Of a DNA stretch of 55,179 nt, positions 7,364-15,786 are shown piece by piece. Made by a program: the position numbers and the translations under genes. The notes beneath the pieces were generated by a model. The model was not told where the DNA came from. It saw nothing but the letters and a program-made list of their open reading frames with translations, and did no database searches. How positions within the stretch are numbered: position 1 is the stretch's first letter; each line of letters opens with the position of its first letter. The stretch lies in contig JALEMI010000095.1 in assembly GCA_022768325.1 (NCBI GenBank), forward strand, positions 1 through 55,179. The letters are read 5' to 3'. The stretch is from Bacteroidales bacterium (GTDB lineage Bacteria > Bacteroidota > Bacteroidia > Bacteroidales > Marinilabiliaceae).

Positions 7364-8809
7364 ATGAAAACGCTGTATACAAAATACTTAATAGGTGCCG
7401 TACTTGCGGGATGTGCGGCAATATTCTGCGCGTCGACAATGACAGCGCAAGAGGCAGCAGACTCCGCAGTCGTTGCCGAACCCGTTGCTGAGGCAGTCGC
7501 TGAGGCCGTAGAGGCTGCCGCCCCTGCCGCCGAAGAGGCCGCAGCAGCTGACCCATCAGCTGATTGGGGACGCGGCATCAACACTGTCTGGATGCTCCTC
7601 GCCGCAATGCTTGTCTTCTTCATGCAGCCCGGCTTTGCAATGGTCGAGGCTGGATTTACGCGTGTGAAGAACACGACTAACATCCTCATGAAGAACTTTG
7701 TGGACTTCACCCTTGGCTCGCTCCTCTTCTGGTTCATTGGCTTCGGTCTGATGTTTGGCGATGGAGGATTTGTGGGAATGCCTCACTTCTTCGACTGCTC
7801 TTTCTTTGATCCGAGCGGATTGCCACGTGAGGGCTTCCTGATTTTCCAGACCGTCTTCTGCGCCACTGCGGCCACAATTGTATCGGGTGCTATGGCAGAA
7901 CGCACTAAGTTCTCTATGTACTTGATTTACACGGTGTTCATCTCCGTAGTCATCTACCCTGTTTCTGGTCACTGGACATGGGGCGGCGGATGGCTTTGCA
8001 ACGGTGCCGACGACTCATTCATGATGTCTACATTCGGGGCTACTTTCCACGATTTCGCTGGTTCCACAATCGTACACTCTGTTGGTGGTTGGATTGCATT
8101 TGTCGGTGCGGCAATCATGGGCCCTCGTATTGGTAAGTATCACAAGGACGGCTCCTCGAAGGCCATCCCTGGTCACAACCTCGCAATTGCCGCCTTGGGC
8201 GTCTTCATCCTTTGGTTCGGCTGGTTCGGCTTCAACCCAGGTTCTCAGCTCGCAGCATCTTCTGCTGCAGATCAAGAGGCCATCTCCCACGTCTTCCTCA
8301 CGACAAACCTTGCGGCTTGCGCAGGTGGTTTCACCTCCATCATTGTCAGCTGGATTAAGTATGGCAAACCTTCTCTCTCCCTTACGCTCAACGGTGTCCT
8401 TGCCGGCCTTGTAGGCATCACTGCTGGATGTGACGTAGTCTCTGCTGCCGGTGCGGCAATCATAGGCATTGTTTGCGGTGCGGTTATGGTCTTCGCGGTT
8501 GAGTTCATCGACCGTAAGCTCCACATTGACGACCCCGTTGGCGCAAGCTCTGTCCACGGCGTTTGCGGCTCACTTGGCACCATTCTTACCGGTTGCCTCT
8601 CCACGTCTGAGGGTCTGTTCTACGGTCACGGCTGGGGATTCCTCGGAGCAGAGGTGCTCGGCGTGGTAGTAATAGGCTGCTGGGCTGCTGGCATGGGCTT
8701 CGTAATCTTCAAGAGCATCGACCTCGCATTCGGTATCAGAGTACCTGCCCGCATTGAGGAGGAAGGTCTCGACATCTACGAGCATGGCGAGTCTTGCTAC
8801 AGCAATTAA
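7364..8809 (+). CDS. amt: Ammonium transporter (Amt/MEP/Rh family)
   Basis: This 481-residue channel conducts ammonium across the inner membrane. An N-terminal signal-like segment (residues 1-29) is followed by an unusual stretch of about 40 residues rich in Ala, Glu and Val (about 30-68), then the Amt core beginning NTVWMLLAAMLVFFMQPGFA. Both pore histidines are present: one in IVHSVGG and one in SVHGVCG. The family glycine-rich membrane segments are intact. The upstream P-II protein is expected to gate it. A strong terminator follows at 8891. Confidence 0.93.
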   Translation: MKTLYTKYLIGAVLAGCAAIFCASTMTAQEAADSAVVAEPVAEAVAEAVEAAAPAAEEAAAADPSADWGRGINTVWMLLAAMLVFFMQPGFAMVEAGFTRVKNTTNILMKNFVDFTLGSLLFWFIGFGLMFGDGGFVGMPHFFDCSFFDPSGLPREGFLIFQTVFCATAATIVSGAMAERTKFSMYLIYTVFISVVIYPVSGHWTWGGGWLCNGADDSFMMSTFGATFHDFAGSTIVHSVGGWIAFVGAAIMGPRIGKYHKDGSSKAIPGHNLAIAALGVFILWFGWFGFNPGSQLAASSAADQEAISHVFLTTNLAACAGGFTSIIVSWIKYGKPSLSLTLNGVLAGLVGITAGCDVVSAAGAAIIGIVCGAVMVFAVEFIDRKLHIDDPVGASSVHGVCGSLGTILTGCLSTSEGLFYGHGWGFLGAEVLGVVVIGCWAAGMGFVIFKSIDLAFGIRVPARIEEEGLDIYEHGESCYSN

Positions 8810-8890
8810 GGCATTGGTTCTTAATTAAATATCGTGACACATAAAGATCTCTTTGGTTAGTGTAGTGTTCCTACATTTCCTTTCAAGTGG

Positions 8891-8929
8891 GCGGCGGCTC
8901 GACGTGATGTCGGGCCGCCGCTGTTATTT
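8891..8929 (+). terminator. Terminator of glnK-amt
   Basis: GCGGCGGCTCGAC (8891-8903) pairs with GTCGGGCCGCCGC (8909-8921), with one G-T wobble, around a 5-base loop. A T-rich tail follows. It is 82 bases past the amt stop. Confidence 0.8.
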
Positions 8930-8966
8930 TTGGGGGTATGAAAGGTAAAAGCCGATGGATGCCGAC

Positions 8967-8998
8967 AAAAAAAGCCCCGAGTTGCGCAACTCAGGGCT
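8967..8998 (-). terminator. Terminator of relA-pncC
   Basis: On the minus strand AGCCC and GAGTTGC (8998-8986) pair with GCAACTC and GGGCT, and the stem is followed by seven T residues (complement of the A-run at 8967-8973). It lies 32 bases past the pncC stop. Confidence 0.75.
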
Positions 8999-9029
8999 TC
9001 GGGGTTATGATAACGTTTTCACGAAATGC

Positions 9030-9512
9030 TTACGCCGTCTCGATGACTTCACAAGCCATGAGCATGGCCATTTCTGAGGCTTGGGCAATCACCGAGGCAC
9101 GGTCTCCACTGAACAAGATACATCGTGAGACGCACCGCTCTTTGCTCGCCGCGCAAATGCAAACCGTACCGACCGGCTTACCCTCCATTGCGCCACTTGG
9201 GCCAGCTATTCCCGTAGTCGAGACGCTGACATCCGTCGCCATTAACGATTTCACGCCCGTGGCCATCTCTTCCGCAACTTCTCGACTTACGACAGTATAG
9301 CGGTCAATCGTCGCCTTATTCACGCCGAGGACGTTCATTTTCACCTCATTGCAATAGCTGACGACGGCACCTTTGAAGTACTCCGAGCTTCCGCTTCTGA
9401 GCGTCAGCGTGTGGGCAATCATGCCACCCGTGCAGCTCTCTGCGGACGATATTGTCAGATGCTTTGCTTTCAGGAGTTCTGACAGTTTTTCTTCTGCGTC
9501 GTGGTGTGCCAT
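9030..9512 (-). CDS. pncC: Nicotinamide-nucleotide amidohydrolase PncC (CinA C-terminal domain)
   Basis: This 160-residue protein consists only of the CinA C-terminal domain, which deamidates nicotinamide mononucleotide to nicotinate mononucleotide in NAD salvage. The family signature AESCTGGMIA (about residues 24-33) carries the catalytic Ser/Cys region, and STTGIAGPSG (about 98-107) and GKPVGTVCI follow as expected. The N-terminal molybdopterin-binding-like domain of full CinA is absent, as in stand-alone PncC. It starts 2 bases after the relA stop, so the two genes are co-transcribed. Confidence 0.9.
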   Translation of the reverse strand: MAHHDAEEKLSELLKAKHLTISSAESCTGGMIAHTLTLRSGSSEYFKGAVVSYCNEVKMNVLGVNKATIDRYTVVSREVAEEMATGVKSLMATDVSVSTTGIAGPSGAMEGKPVGTVCICAASKERCVSRCILFSGDRASVIAQASEMAMLMACEVIETA

Positions 9513-9514
9513 AG

Positions 9515-11737
9515 TTATTTGGTTTCCAACCTTTCGACCTTGTGCACACCCTTTACGCCGCGAATCTTTTTGACAATGGCGTCGAGGATGCTTGCGTTGT
9601 TGACAAGGATTGTGATTGTGCCGTCAAATCCGCCCTCAGTGCTGTCGACATTGATATTTCTCAGCTTAGCATCTTTCTCAGTGCTAAAGAGTTGCGAGAT
9701 GTTGGACATGATTCCGATGTCGTCGTTTCCACTGACGTGGAGCATTACGGGCATGGCGACGCCGTCTTCGCCACTCCATTTCGCGTCGATGATTCGGTAG
9801 CCGAACTTGCGGCGCATCTCAGGTTCGTTGTGGCAGCCAATGCGGTGTATCTTGACGCCGCCCGTAGCGGATACGAAGGCGAAAACAGGGTCACCGTATA
9901 TTGGGTTACAGCAATGCGCGAGCGAGAAGTCGATGTCCGTCAGGCCCTTATCGAGGATGAGGACGCTTCCTTGCTTCTCTTTCGCCTTGTCGTTTTCGGC
10001 AACGGGCTTGAAGTTCTCGACAGATGTCGTCTTGGCGGCATTGGGGGACTCTCGTTCCTTGTTTTGCCTGTCGATGAACTCCTTGATTTCCGTGGCCGTG
10101 ATTTTCTCTTCGCCAACGGCCGAGAAGAAGACGTTGATGTCCTTGTAGCCGTACTCCTTCATCAGGAGCCGCTGCGTCGCATCGTCGAGGGTGAGTTTCC
10201 AGTTTTTAAGCCTTCGGTCGAGCAGCTCCTTGCCTATTTCAGCTTGGCGAAACGTCTGCTCGCGTAGGGCTTGGCGAAGTTTTGTCTTTGCCCTCGACGT
10301 GCTGACGTAATTCATCCAGTCTTGCTTTGGCTCCTGGTGTGGCGAGGTGAGAATCTCGACAGTGTCTCCGTTTTGCAAGACGTAACGCAGGGAGACGTTC
10401 TTGTCGTTGACAATGGCTCCCGTGCAGTGGCGGCCTACGTTAGTGTGGATGTCGAAGGCGAAGTCGAGAATGGTGGCCCCCTTGGCAAGGCGACGCAGGT
10501 CGCCCTTGGGCGTAAAGGCGAAGACCTCCTTATCGTAGAGGTTGAGTTTGAAATCTTCGATGAAGTCGACGCCGTTGAGCTCTGGATTCTCAAGGACCTC
10601 GCGGATGTTGGCGAGCCATAGCTCCATGTTCTCCTCGGTCTTGATGCCCTTATATTTCCAGTGGGCGGCGAAGCCTTTCTCGGCAACTTCGTCCATTCGT
10701 TTTGTGCGAATCTGGACTTCTACCCAGCGTCGGCCAGGACCGAAAACAGTGATGTGCAGACTCTCGTAGCCATTGCTCTTGGGCACTGAAATCCAATCCT
10801 TTAGACGTGCGGGGTTGGGCTTGTACATATCCGTCACGACAGAATAGGCTCTCCAGCACTCCGCTTTCTCGTCCTTGAGGTCGCAATCTATTATTATGCG
10901 GATTGCGAAGAGGTCGTAGATGCTCTCGATGTCTACATTCTTCTTTTTCAGCTTGTTATATATGGAGCTAATGGTCTTCGTGCGACCCTTCATCTCGAAT
11001 TTAAGCCCCATGTCATTCAACGCTTTGCGAAGCGGGAAGATGAAAGCCTCGATATACTCCTCGCGGCTCTTTTTGGTCTCGTTCAGCTTTCGGGCAATTG
11101 TGTCGTAAACCTCCCGATTGGTGTATTTCATCGAGAGGTCCTCCATCTCAGACTTTATGCCATAGAGGCCCATGCGGTGGGCAAGAGGCGCATAGAGGTA
11201 TCCGACTTCGGAGCTTATACTCTTTTGAGAATCAACATCGTAGGCCTTCATGTGGCGCATGATGTTGAGACGGTCGGCAAGGATTATCAAGATGACGCGG
11301 ACATCCTTAGCAAACGTGAAGAGGAGCTTTCGGAAGTTGTCGTTTTCAACAGCCGATTGTTTTCCATAGAGCTGCCTGACCTTCACGAGGCCCTCGCAAA
11401 TTGCGACTGTCCCCTCGCCAAATTTTTCCTTGATTACATCCGTGGGGATGTTTGCGCTCTGGATGATGTCGTATAAAAACGCGGCAATGATGGACGAGCG
11501 CCCGAGACCAATCTCGTCGGCGACAATTGTAGAGACTTGTACCGAATGGAGGAGGCTGGTGAACCGCGTCGCTTTATATTGACAGATGTCTGTCGTTTCG
11601 CTTGCGTAACGGAAAACATCCCTAATGTTATGAATATCATCGGGATTGAGAAGGTCGCGAGTGATGTGTAGGAGTCGTTTATATGCAGTGCATATAGCCT
11701 TTTTTTCCTCTGCGGTCAACATTGTTTGCGTCGCCAT
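9515..11737 (-). CDS. relA: RelA/SpoT-type (p)ppGpp synthetase with degenerate hydrolase domain
   Basis: This 740-residue RSH protein has, in order, an HD-type domain (about 30-190), a synthetase domain (about 230-350), TGS (about 390-450) and a C-terminal ACT domain. The synthetase is intact: KGRTKTISSIYNKL, DLFAIRI, the G-loop tyrosine in SVPKSNGYESLH, VEVQIRT and AAHWKYKG. In the HD domain the first His (HSVQV) remains, but the canonical HD..ED is replaced by YDIIQS, so hydrolase activity is probably lost. I chose the ATG at 11737 because the ORF-longest start (11776) would lie inside the terminator of the upstream gene. The ATG at 11722 is an alternative. Confidence 0.9.
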   Translation of the reverse strand: MATQTMLTAEEKKAICTAYKRLLHITRDLLNPDDIHNIRDVFRYASETTDICQYKATRFTSLLHSVQVSTIVADEIGLGRSSIIAAFLYDIIQSANIPTDVIKEKFGEGTVAICEGLVKVRQLYGKQSAVENDNFRKLLFTFAKDVRVILIILADRLNIMRHMKAYDVDSQKSISSEVGYLYAPLAHRMGLYGIKSEMEDLSMKYTNREVYDTIARKLNETKKSREEYIEAFIFPLRKALNDMGLKFEMKGRTKTISSIYNKLKKKNVDIESIYDLFAIRIIIDCDLKDEKAECWRAYSVVTDMYKPNPARLKDWISVPKSNGYESLHITVFGPGRRWVEVQIRTKRMDEVAEKGFAAHWKYKGIKTEENMELWLANIREVLENPELNGVDFIEDFKLNLYDKEVFAFTPKGDLRRLAKGATILDFAFDIHTNVGRHCTGAIVNDKNVSLRYVLQNGDTVEILTSPHQEPKQDWMNYVSTSRAKTKLRQALREQTFRQAEIGKELLDRRLKNWKLTLDDATQRLLMKEYGYKDINVFFSAVGEEKITATEIKEFIDRQNKERESPNAAKTTSVENFKPVAENDKAKEKQGSVLILDKGLTDIDFSLAHCCNPIYGDPVFAFVSATGGVKIHRIGCHNEPEMRRKFGYRIIDAKWSGEDGVAMPVMLHVSGNDDIGIMSNISQLFSTEKDAKLRNINVDSTEGGFDGTITILVNNASILDAIVKKIRGVKGVHKVERLETK

Positions 11738-11764
11738 AAACAATATTATATGACATTGGGATAG

Positions 11765-11797
11765 AAAAAGAGCCACAGCAAAAATAGCTTGCGGCTC
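11765..11797 (-). terminator. Terminator downstream of the epimerase gene
   Basis: On the minus strand GAGCCGCAAGC (11797-11787) pairs with GCTGTGGCTC (11779-11770), with one bulge, around TATTTTT, and is followed by TTTTT. It separates the folP-dacA-epimerase operon from relA and supports the shorter relA start. Confidence 0.65.
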
Positions 11798-11861
11798 GTG
11801 AATAATGTTCTAAGCGCACGGGCTTATGCAAATATAACGAATGCCGTTAAAAATCAGCCAT

Positions 11862-12740
11862 CTACTTGCATTTTTGTAAGCTCCGGATTATGGAGTCGAC
11901 GTTTGGGCAGTTGAACGCGAACCCGGCATCTTCAAGCCGGCGGGGCAAGACCTTACAGTTCTGTTCAAGGAGTTTTGCGGAACGGCCCGCCATGAATTGC
12001 AAGATTATCTTAGGCAGGCGGTGTTGGCTCTTGTCGAGGGCCGTGGAGAACGCTTTTACCAGTTCATTCATCGACGCCATCTCGGGGATTGTGAGATTGT
12101 AGATGCCCTCGGCAGCCTCGTTCTCGGCCAAGAAGTTGATGGCGCGGATGGCATCGTCTTCTTGAACCATCGGGATGCATTGATAGCCGTCGTCAACTCT
12201 GCCCCCAAGCCCAATCCGCGAGAATGCGGACAGCAAGGGATATGCCCCCCACGTGCGGCTCATGACGTAGCCCGACCTGATGATGACGAGGCGGGTAAGG
12301 TCAGTGTATCTCTTGATTTTGAGGGCCTCAGTCGTTTCCATCTGCCCCACCTCGGACATGAACGAGTCGCCGTAAACGTTTGAGTATTCGTCATGTACCT
12401 CGAACTTGTCGTATATCATGGCGTTGGAGAGCGTAATGAAGAACTGGGGCTTTGTGACCATGTATCTGATGGCCGTCCCTATGGAGCGAATCGCCAAGAG
12501 GCGGCTACAGTAGATGTCAAATTCGTAACGTCCCTTCCATTTGGCGACGTAAGGCTCGCCATGGAGGTTGATTATTCCGTCGGTTCCATCAATCTTCTCG
12601 GCTAAGCTCGGTGCCGGCATCCGCAGGTCGGACTCCTTGATGGAGATGACCTTTATCCCTTTGGCCGCGAGCGATGCTTTCAACGACTTACCTAATGGCG
12701 TCTGGCTCCCGCAAAGTGCTACATTTGTGAGTGTAGACAT
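11862..12740 (-). CDS. TIGR01777-family NAD(P)-dependent epimerase/dehydratase-like protein
   Basis: This 292-residue short-chain dehydrogenase relative is of the YfcH/SulA-like group. The N-terminal Rossmann fold has NVALCGSQTPLGKSL, with a looser glycine motif than usual, then IINLHGEP, which is typical of the family. The usual YxxxK of SDR enzymes is not obvious; the matching region reads EVGQMETTEALK. The C-terminal part (IRSLQKCK preceded by RRLEDAGFAF) resembles DUF1731. No reaction is established for this family. It lies 19 bases after dacA and is last in its operon. Confidence 0.75.
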   Translation of the reverse strand: MSTLTNVALCGSQTPLGKSLKASLAAKGIKVISIKESDLRMPAPSLAEKIDGTDGIINLHGEPYVAKWKGRYEFDIYCSRLLAIRSIGTAIRYMVTKPQFFITLSNAMIYDKFEVHDEYSNVYGDSFMSEVGQMETTEALKIKRYTDLTRLVIIRSGYVMSRTWGAYPLLSAFSRIGLGGRVDDGYQCIPMVQEDDAIRAINFLAENEAAEGIYNLTIPEMASMNELVKAFSTALDKSQHRLPKIILQFMAGRSAKLLEQNCKVLPRRLEDAGFAFNCPNVDSIIRSLQKCK

Positions 12741-12759
12741 CTCGTTTTGAATATCCTAA

Positions 12760-13530
12760 CTAAATGGTTTTAAGGTATTTGTATAATTCTTGGGAGTCCT
12801 CTATGTGTTGAAGATTGCCATGTTCAAAGACCGTGATACCGCCCGTCTCTTCAGATACTACAATTGATACGGCGTCCGTCACTTCTGTCACGCCCATTGC
12901 CGAGCGGTGGCGAAGTCCGAATGTCTTGGGCAGGGTCATGTCTTTCGAGACGGGCAAAATGCATCCCGCCGCAATAATGTGATGCTTGTCGACAATCATT
13001 GCGCCGTCGTGCAAGGGTGTGTTCTTGAAGAAAATCGTCTCAATGAGTTGTTGGGAGAAGTGGGCGGACAGCTTGTCACCCGTCTCGATATAGTCTTTGA
13101 GGCCGACCTTACGGGCAACGACAATCAACGCGCCAGTTTGCGTCTTAGACATACTCTCGCACGCCTTGACAATCGAGTCTAAGAATACAGCATTTTCCGC
13201 AGCATCCGTCTTCTCCATCGAGGGGTCGAGGCCCAACCGCTTGAAAAGCGAATGGCGGGTGCTGAGCATAATCAAGAATGTCCTTATCTCTTGCTGGAAA
13301 ATGACGATAAGCGCAAGCAGGCCGATATTGACAAAACTGCCCATGACGGCAGATAACATGCTCATTCCTAAGGCCCTAACCAATACCCAAAAGATTAGGA
13401 AGGCAGAAATGCTCATGACGATGCTTGCCGCCATCGTGCCCTTAATCAACCTGTAAATTGAGTACATGAGGTACGCGCTCAGCACGATGTCTACAATGTC
13501 GATTAGGCGTATGTCAAGAAACGAGAACAC
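12760..13530 (-). CDS. dacA: Diadenylate cyclase CdaA (DacA)
   Basis: This 256-residue membrane enzyme condenses two ATP molecules into the second messenger c-di-AMP. Three hydrophobic helices occupy about residues 8-80, followed by a short coil and the DAC domain. Both catalytic motifs are present: DGA in LHDGAMIV and RHR in LRHRSAMG. It is the membrane-type CdaA, not DisA or CdaS. It begins 7 bases after the folP stop; a folP-dacA pairing is common in this phylum. The product usually controls potassium and osmotic balance. A Kv-type channel is encoded at 47278-48093, but no link is shown here. Confidence 0.93.
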   Translation of the reverse strand: MFSFLDIRLIDIVDIVLSAYLMYSIYRLIKGTMAASIVMSISAFLIFWVLVRALGMSMLSAVMGSFVNIGLLALIVIFQQEIRTFLIMLSTRHSLFKRLGLDPSMEKTDAAENAVFLDSIVKACESMSKTQTGALIVVARKVGLKDYIETGDKLSAHFSQQLIETIFFKNTPLHDGAMIVDKHHIIAAGCILPVSKDMTLPKTFGLRHRSAMGVTEVTDAVSIVVSEETGGITVFEHGNLQHIEDSQELYKYLKTI

Positions 13531-13537
13531 CGTATTC

Positions 13538-14398
13538 TTATCGTTTGTTTTCCTGGAGTTTGGAGACGACTTTCACCACTTCGACACACTCGCGGACATC
13601 GTGAACTCGCAGGATGTCCGCACCGTTGAGCAATGCGACGGCGTTGAGGGCGCAAGTGCCGGCAAGGCTTGTCTCTGGAGTTCCTCCCGTCGCTTTGTAA
13701 ATCATTGATTTACGCGAGATTCCGACCAAGATAGGGTGTCCGAGCGTCTTGAATTGCGCCAAGTCCTGCATCATCTGATAGTTGTCGTCTACGGTCTTGC
13801 CGAAGCCAAATCCCGGGTCGACAATGATGTCTGAGACCCCGTGCGCCGTGAGCTCGTTCACTTTTTGGCTCAGCTCTTTGACGACGTCGTCTGTCACTCT
13901 CGACTTGTATTTGGGGTCGAGCTGCATTGTCTGCGGATTGCCCTGGATATGGGTCAAGACGTACGGAACGTTAAGATCTACAACGGCTTGGAACATATCG
14001 TCGTCCATCTGATAAGCCGAGATGTCGTTGATTATGTCCGCCCCGTATTCGGTGACGCTTCGTCGCGCCACGCTGCCGCGGAAAGTGTCGATGGAGATAA
14101 TGGCATCGGGATAATCGTGGCGAATGATTTCCAGGGCGTTGCTAATTCGCCGCCACTCTTCTTCGGGCGAGACATAGTCAGCCCCCGGACGCGTCGAATA
14201 GGCACCGAGGTCAATAATGTCGGCACCTTCACTGATAATTTGGTCAGCGCGACGCTTAATGAGGTCCTTCTCGTCGAAATACCGTCCCCCGTCATAGAAA
14301 GAATCGGGTGTGACGTTTAGGATACCCATCACGAGGGGGCGTTCTGTTGTCACGAGCCTCCCCCGACAATTTATTGAGAAACAGCTATTACCAAGCAT
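13538..14398 (-). CDS. folP: Dihydropteroate synthase
   Basis: This 286-residue TIM-barrel enzyme joins p-aminobenzoate to dihydropterin pyrophosphate in folate synthesis and is the sulfonamide target. The N-terminal motif MGILNVTPDSFYDGG (about residues 24-38), ADIIDLGAYSTRPGA, IDTFRG, IVDPGFGFGK and the Lys/Arg-containing VGISRKS are all in order. The start at 14398 gives a short extension before the barrel. It follows rsmD after 2 bases and is 7 bases ahead of dacA. Confidence 0.95.
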   Translation of the reverse strand: MLGNSCFSINCRGRLVTTERPLVMGILNVTPDSFYDGGRYFDEKDLIKRRADQIISEGADIIDLGAYSTRPGADYVSPEEEWRRISNALEIIRHDYPDAIISIDTFRGSVARRSVTEYGADIINDISAYQMDDDMFQAVVDLNVPYVLTHIQGNPQTMQLDPKYKSRVTDDVVKELSQKVNELTAHGVSDIIVDPGFGFGKTVDDNYQMMQDLAQFKTLGHPILVGISRKSMIYKATGGTPETSLAGTCALNAVALLNGADILRVHDVRECVEVVKVVSKLQENKR

Positions 14399-14400
14399 GG

Positions 14401-14937
14401 CTATGCTTTAAAAAAGGTGAAGTTGACTTTGCCGTAAGCCCTTGTCTGCCAGAATTTTTCATATTTATTGAAGCGTCCGGCAACGGAGTGCTCCAAGATA
14501 AACACCCCACCCTCTCGGACAATTCCGCGGCTCATAACGAGGTCGGGCAACTCGTCGACCTCTTTCATTGCGTATGGAGGGTCGGCAAAAACAATGTCGT
14601 ACTTCTCGTTTGTGCTGGCAATGAATTTGAGGGCGTCGCCATTAAGAATCCTCATGACGTCGGAGATGCCGAAGTGTTCAGCCGTTTTGACAATGAAACG
14701 GTGATGGAGTCTGTTCTTCTCGACACACGTGATGTCCTTACAGCCCCTCGACGCGAACTCGTATGAAATTGAGCCGGACCCAGAGAATAAATCCAATACT
14801 TTAACATCCTCAAAGTCAATGATGTTGCACAAGACGTTGAAGATGTTCTCCTTGGCAAAGTCCGTTGTTGGCCTTGCCTCAAAACTTTCGGGCGGGTCGA
14901 AACGTCGCCCCCTCAGCTCTCCACTAACTATGCGCAT
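14401..14937 (-). CDS. rsmD: 16S rRNA (guanine966-N2)-methyltransferase RsmD
   Basis: This 178-residue class I methyltransferase should methylate G966 of 16S rRNA using S-adenosylmethionine. MRIVSGELRGRRF at the start and PTTDFAKENIFN are family signatures. SAM binding is by VLDLFSGSGSISYEFASRG (about residues 46-64), and the catalytic motif IV is DPPY at about 117-120. Its 5' end overlaps the DUF3822 gene by 10 bases. Confidence 0.93.
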   Translation of the reverse strand: MRIVSGELRGRRFDPPESFEARPTTDFAKENIFNVLCNIIDFEDVKVLDLFSGSGSISYEFASRGCKDITCVEKNRLHHRFIVKTAEHFGISDVMRILNGDALKFIASTNEKYDIVFADPPYAMKEVDELPDLVMSRGIVREGGVFILEHSVAGRFNKYEKFWQTRAYGKVNFTFFKA

Positions 14938-15776
14938 AAAGGCAGGAGAAAAAGTGTGTTAAACCTGTGTTGCCTATCGGCCACTTGCACGGCGTAGTCG
15001 AAGAACGACGGGAGTGCGGCCATCTCTAATTTCGGCACGAAGCGTCGCATCATGATAAGCCGTTTGTCGGACTCGTATATGTTGCCCGACACGCTCACTG
15101 GCACCTCCGACACGTTGAATTTGAGTTGCTCCATTACGTAGAGGAACATATACGTGTAGTCGGGCACCTCTCGGCAATAGAATGTGTTACAAAGTTTTAG
15201 CTCGTTATTCTCGGTGGCAACAATGGTCATGTTGTCATTGGCCATCAAGAGGGTTACGCTTTTGCGGTTAGTCCTGTCGCCCTGTCGTTTCATGAGCATT
15301 GACGACACGATAGGTGTCGTGCCGTGAAAGATGTCAGCGTTTGGGAACTGCGTGCGGAGGAAGAAGTAGAGGAAATTTGGAATCGTGAAGGCTGTGGTAG
15401 AATTGGCCATCTCGATGTTGTTCCGCAACACCTTGTCGTCGTTGCGCAGTTTAATTCCGTTCAGGGCAAGTATTGAGCCTATGCGCGTATCGTCATATAG
15501 CGACGTGGGGAGCATGGTGTAGGCCGGGCTGTCGATGCAAACGAATACCTTCCTGAATTTTTTGGCAAGGACTTGACTGTTAAGTATATACTCTTCTTGT
15601 TTGGCGAAGTTTGGGTCTGGTTCTTTGAGGTTTACCTCGGTCAGGGCCATGTACACATTTGTCACCGGATCCAGGATACAAAAAGAAAGTCCATCCAGTT
15701 TTAGCTGGATGGACATATTGTAAGATTCGGTCATTCGCCAATCAAAACGAGGCGCGACTACCGAAGTCTCGTCCAT
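14928..15776 (-). CDS. DUF3822 family protein
   Basis: This 282-residue protein of a Bacteroidetes-specific family has no established function. Typical features are the early YNMSIQLKLDGLSF strand region and alternating strand-helix segments, including TLLMANDNMTIVATENNEL, that suggest an actin-like ATPase/ASKHA-related fold; the fold is inference. I chose the ATG at 15776 because the longer start (15824) would overlap the preceding gene by 38 bases, while this one leaves a 10-base gap. In this window it lies directly between a pilin-like membrane protein and rsmD. Confidence 0.78.
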   Translation of the reverse strand: MDETSVVAPRFDWRMTESYNMSIQLKLDGLSFCILDPVTNVYMALTEVNLKEPDPNFAKQEEYILNSQVLAKKFRKVFVCIDSPAYTMLPTSLYDDTRIGSILALNGIKLRNDDKVLRNNIEMANSTTAFTIPNFLYFFLRTQFPNADIFHGTTPIVSSMLMKRQGDRTNRKSVTLLMANDNMTIVATENNELKLCNTFYCREVPDYTYMFLYVMEQLKFNVSEVPVSVSGNIYESDKRLIMMRRFVPKLEMAALPSFFDYAVQVADRQHRFNTLFLLPLCA

Positions 15777-15786
15777 CGTTAGACGA

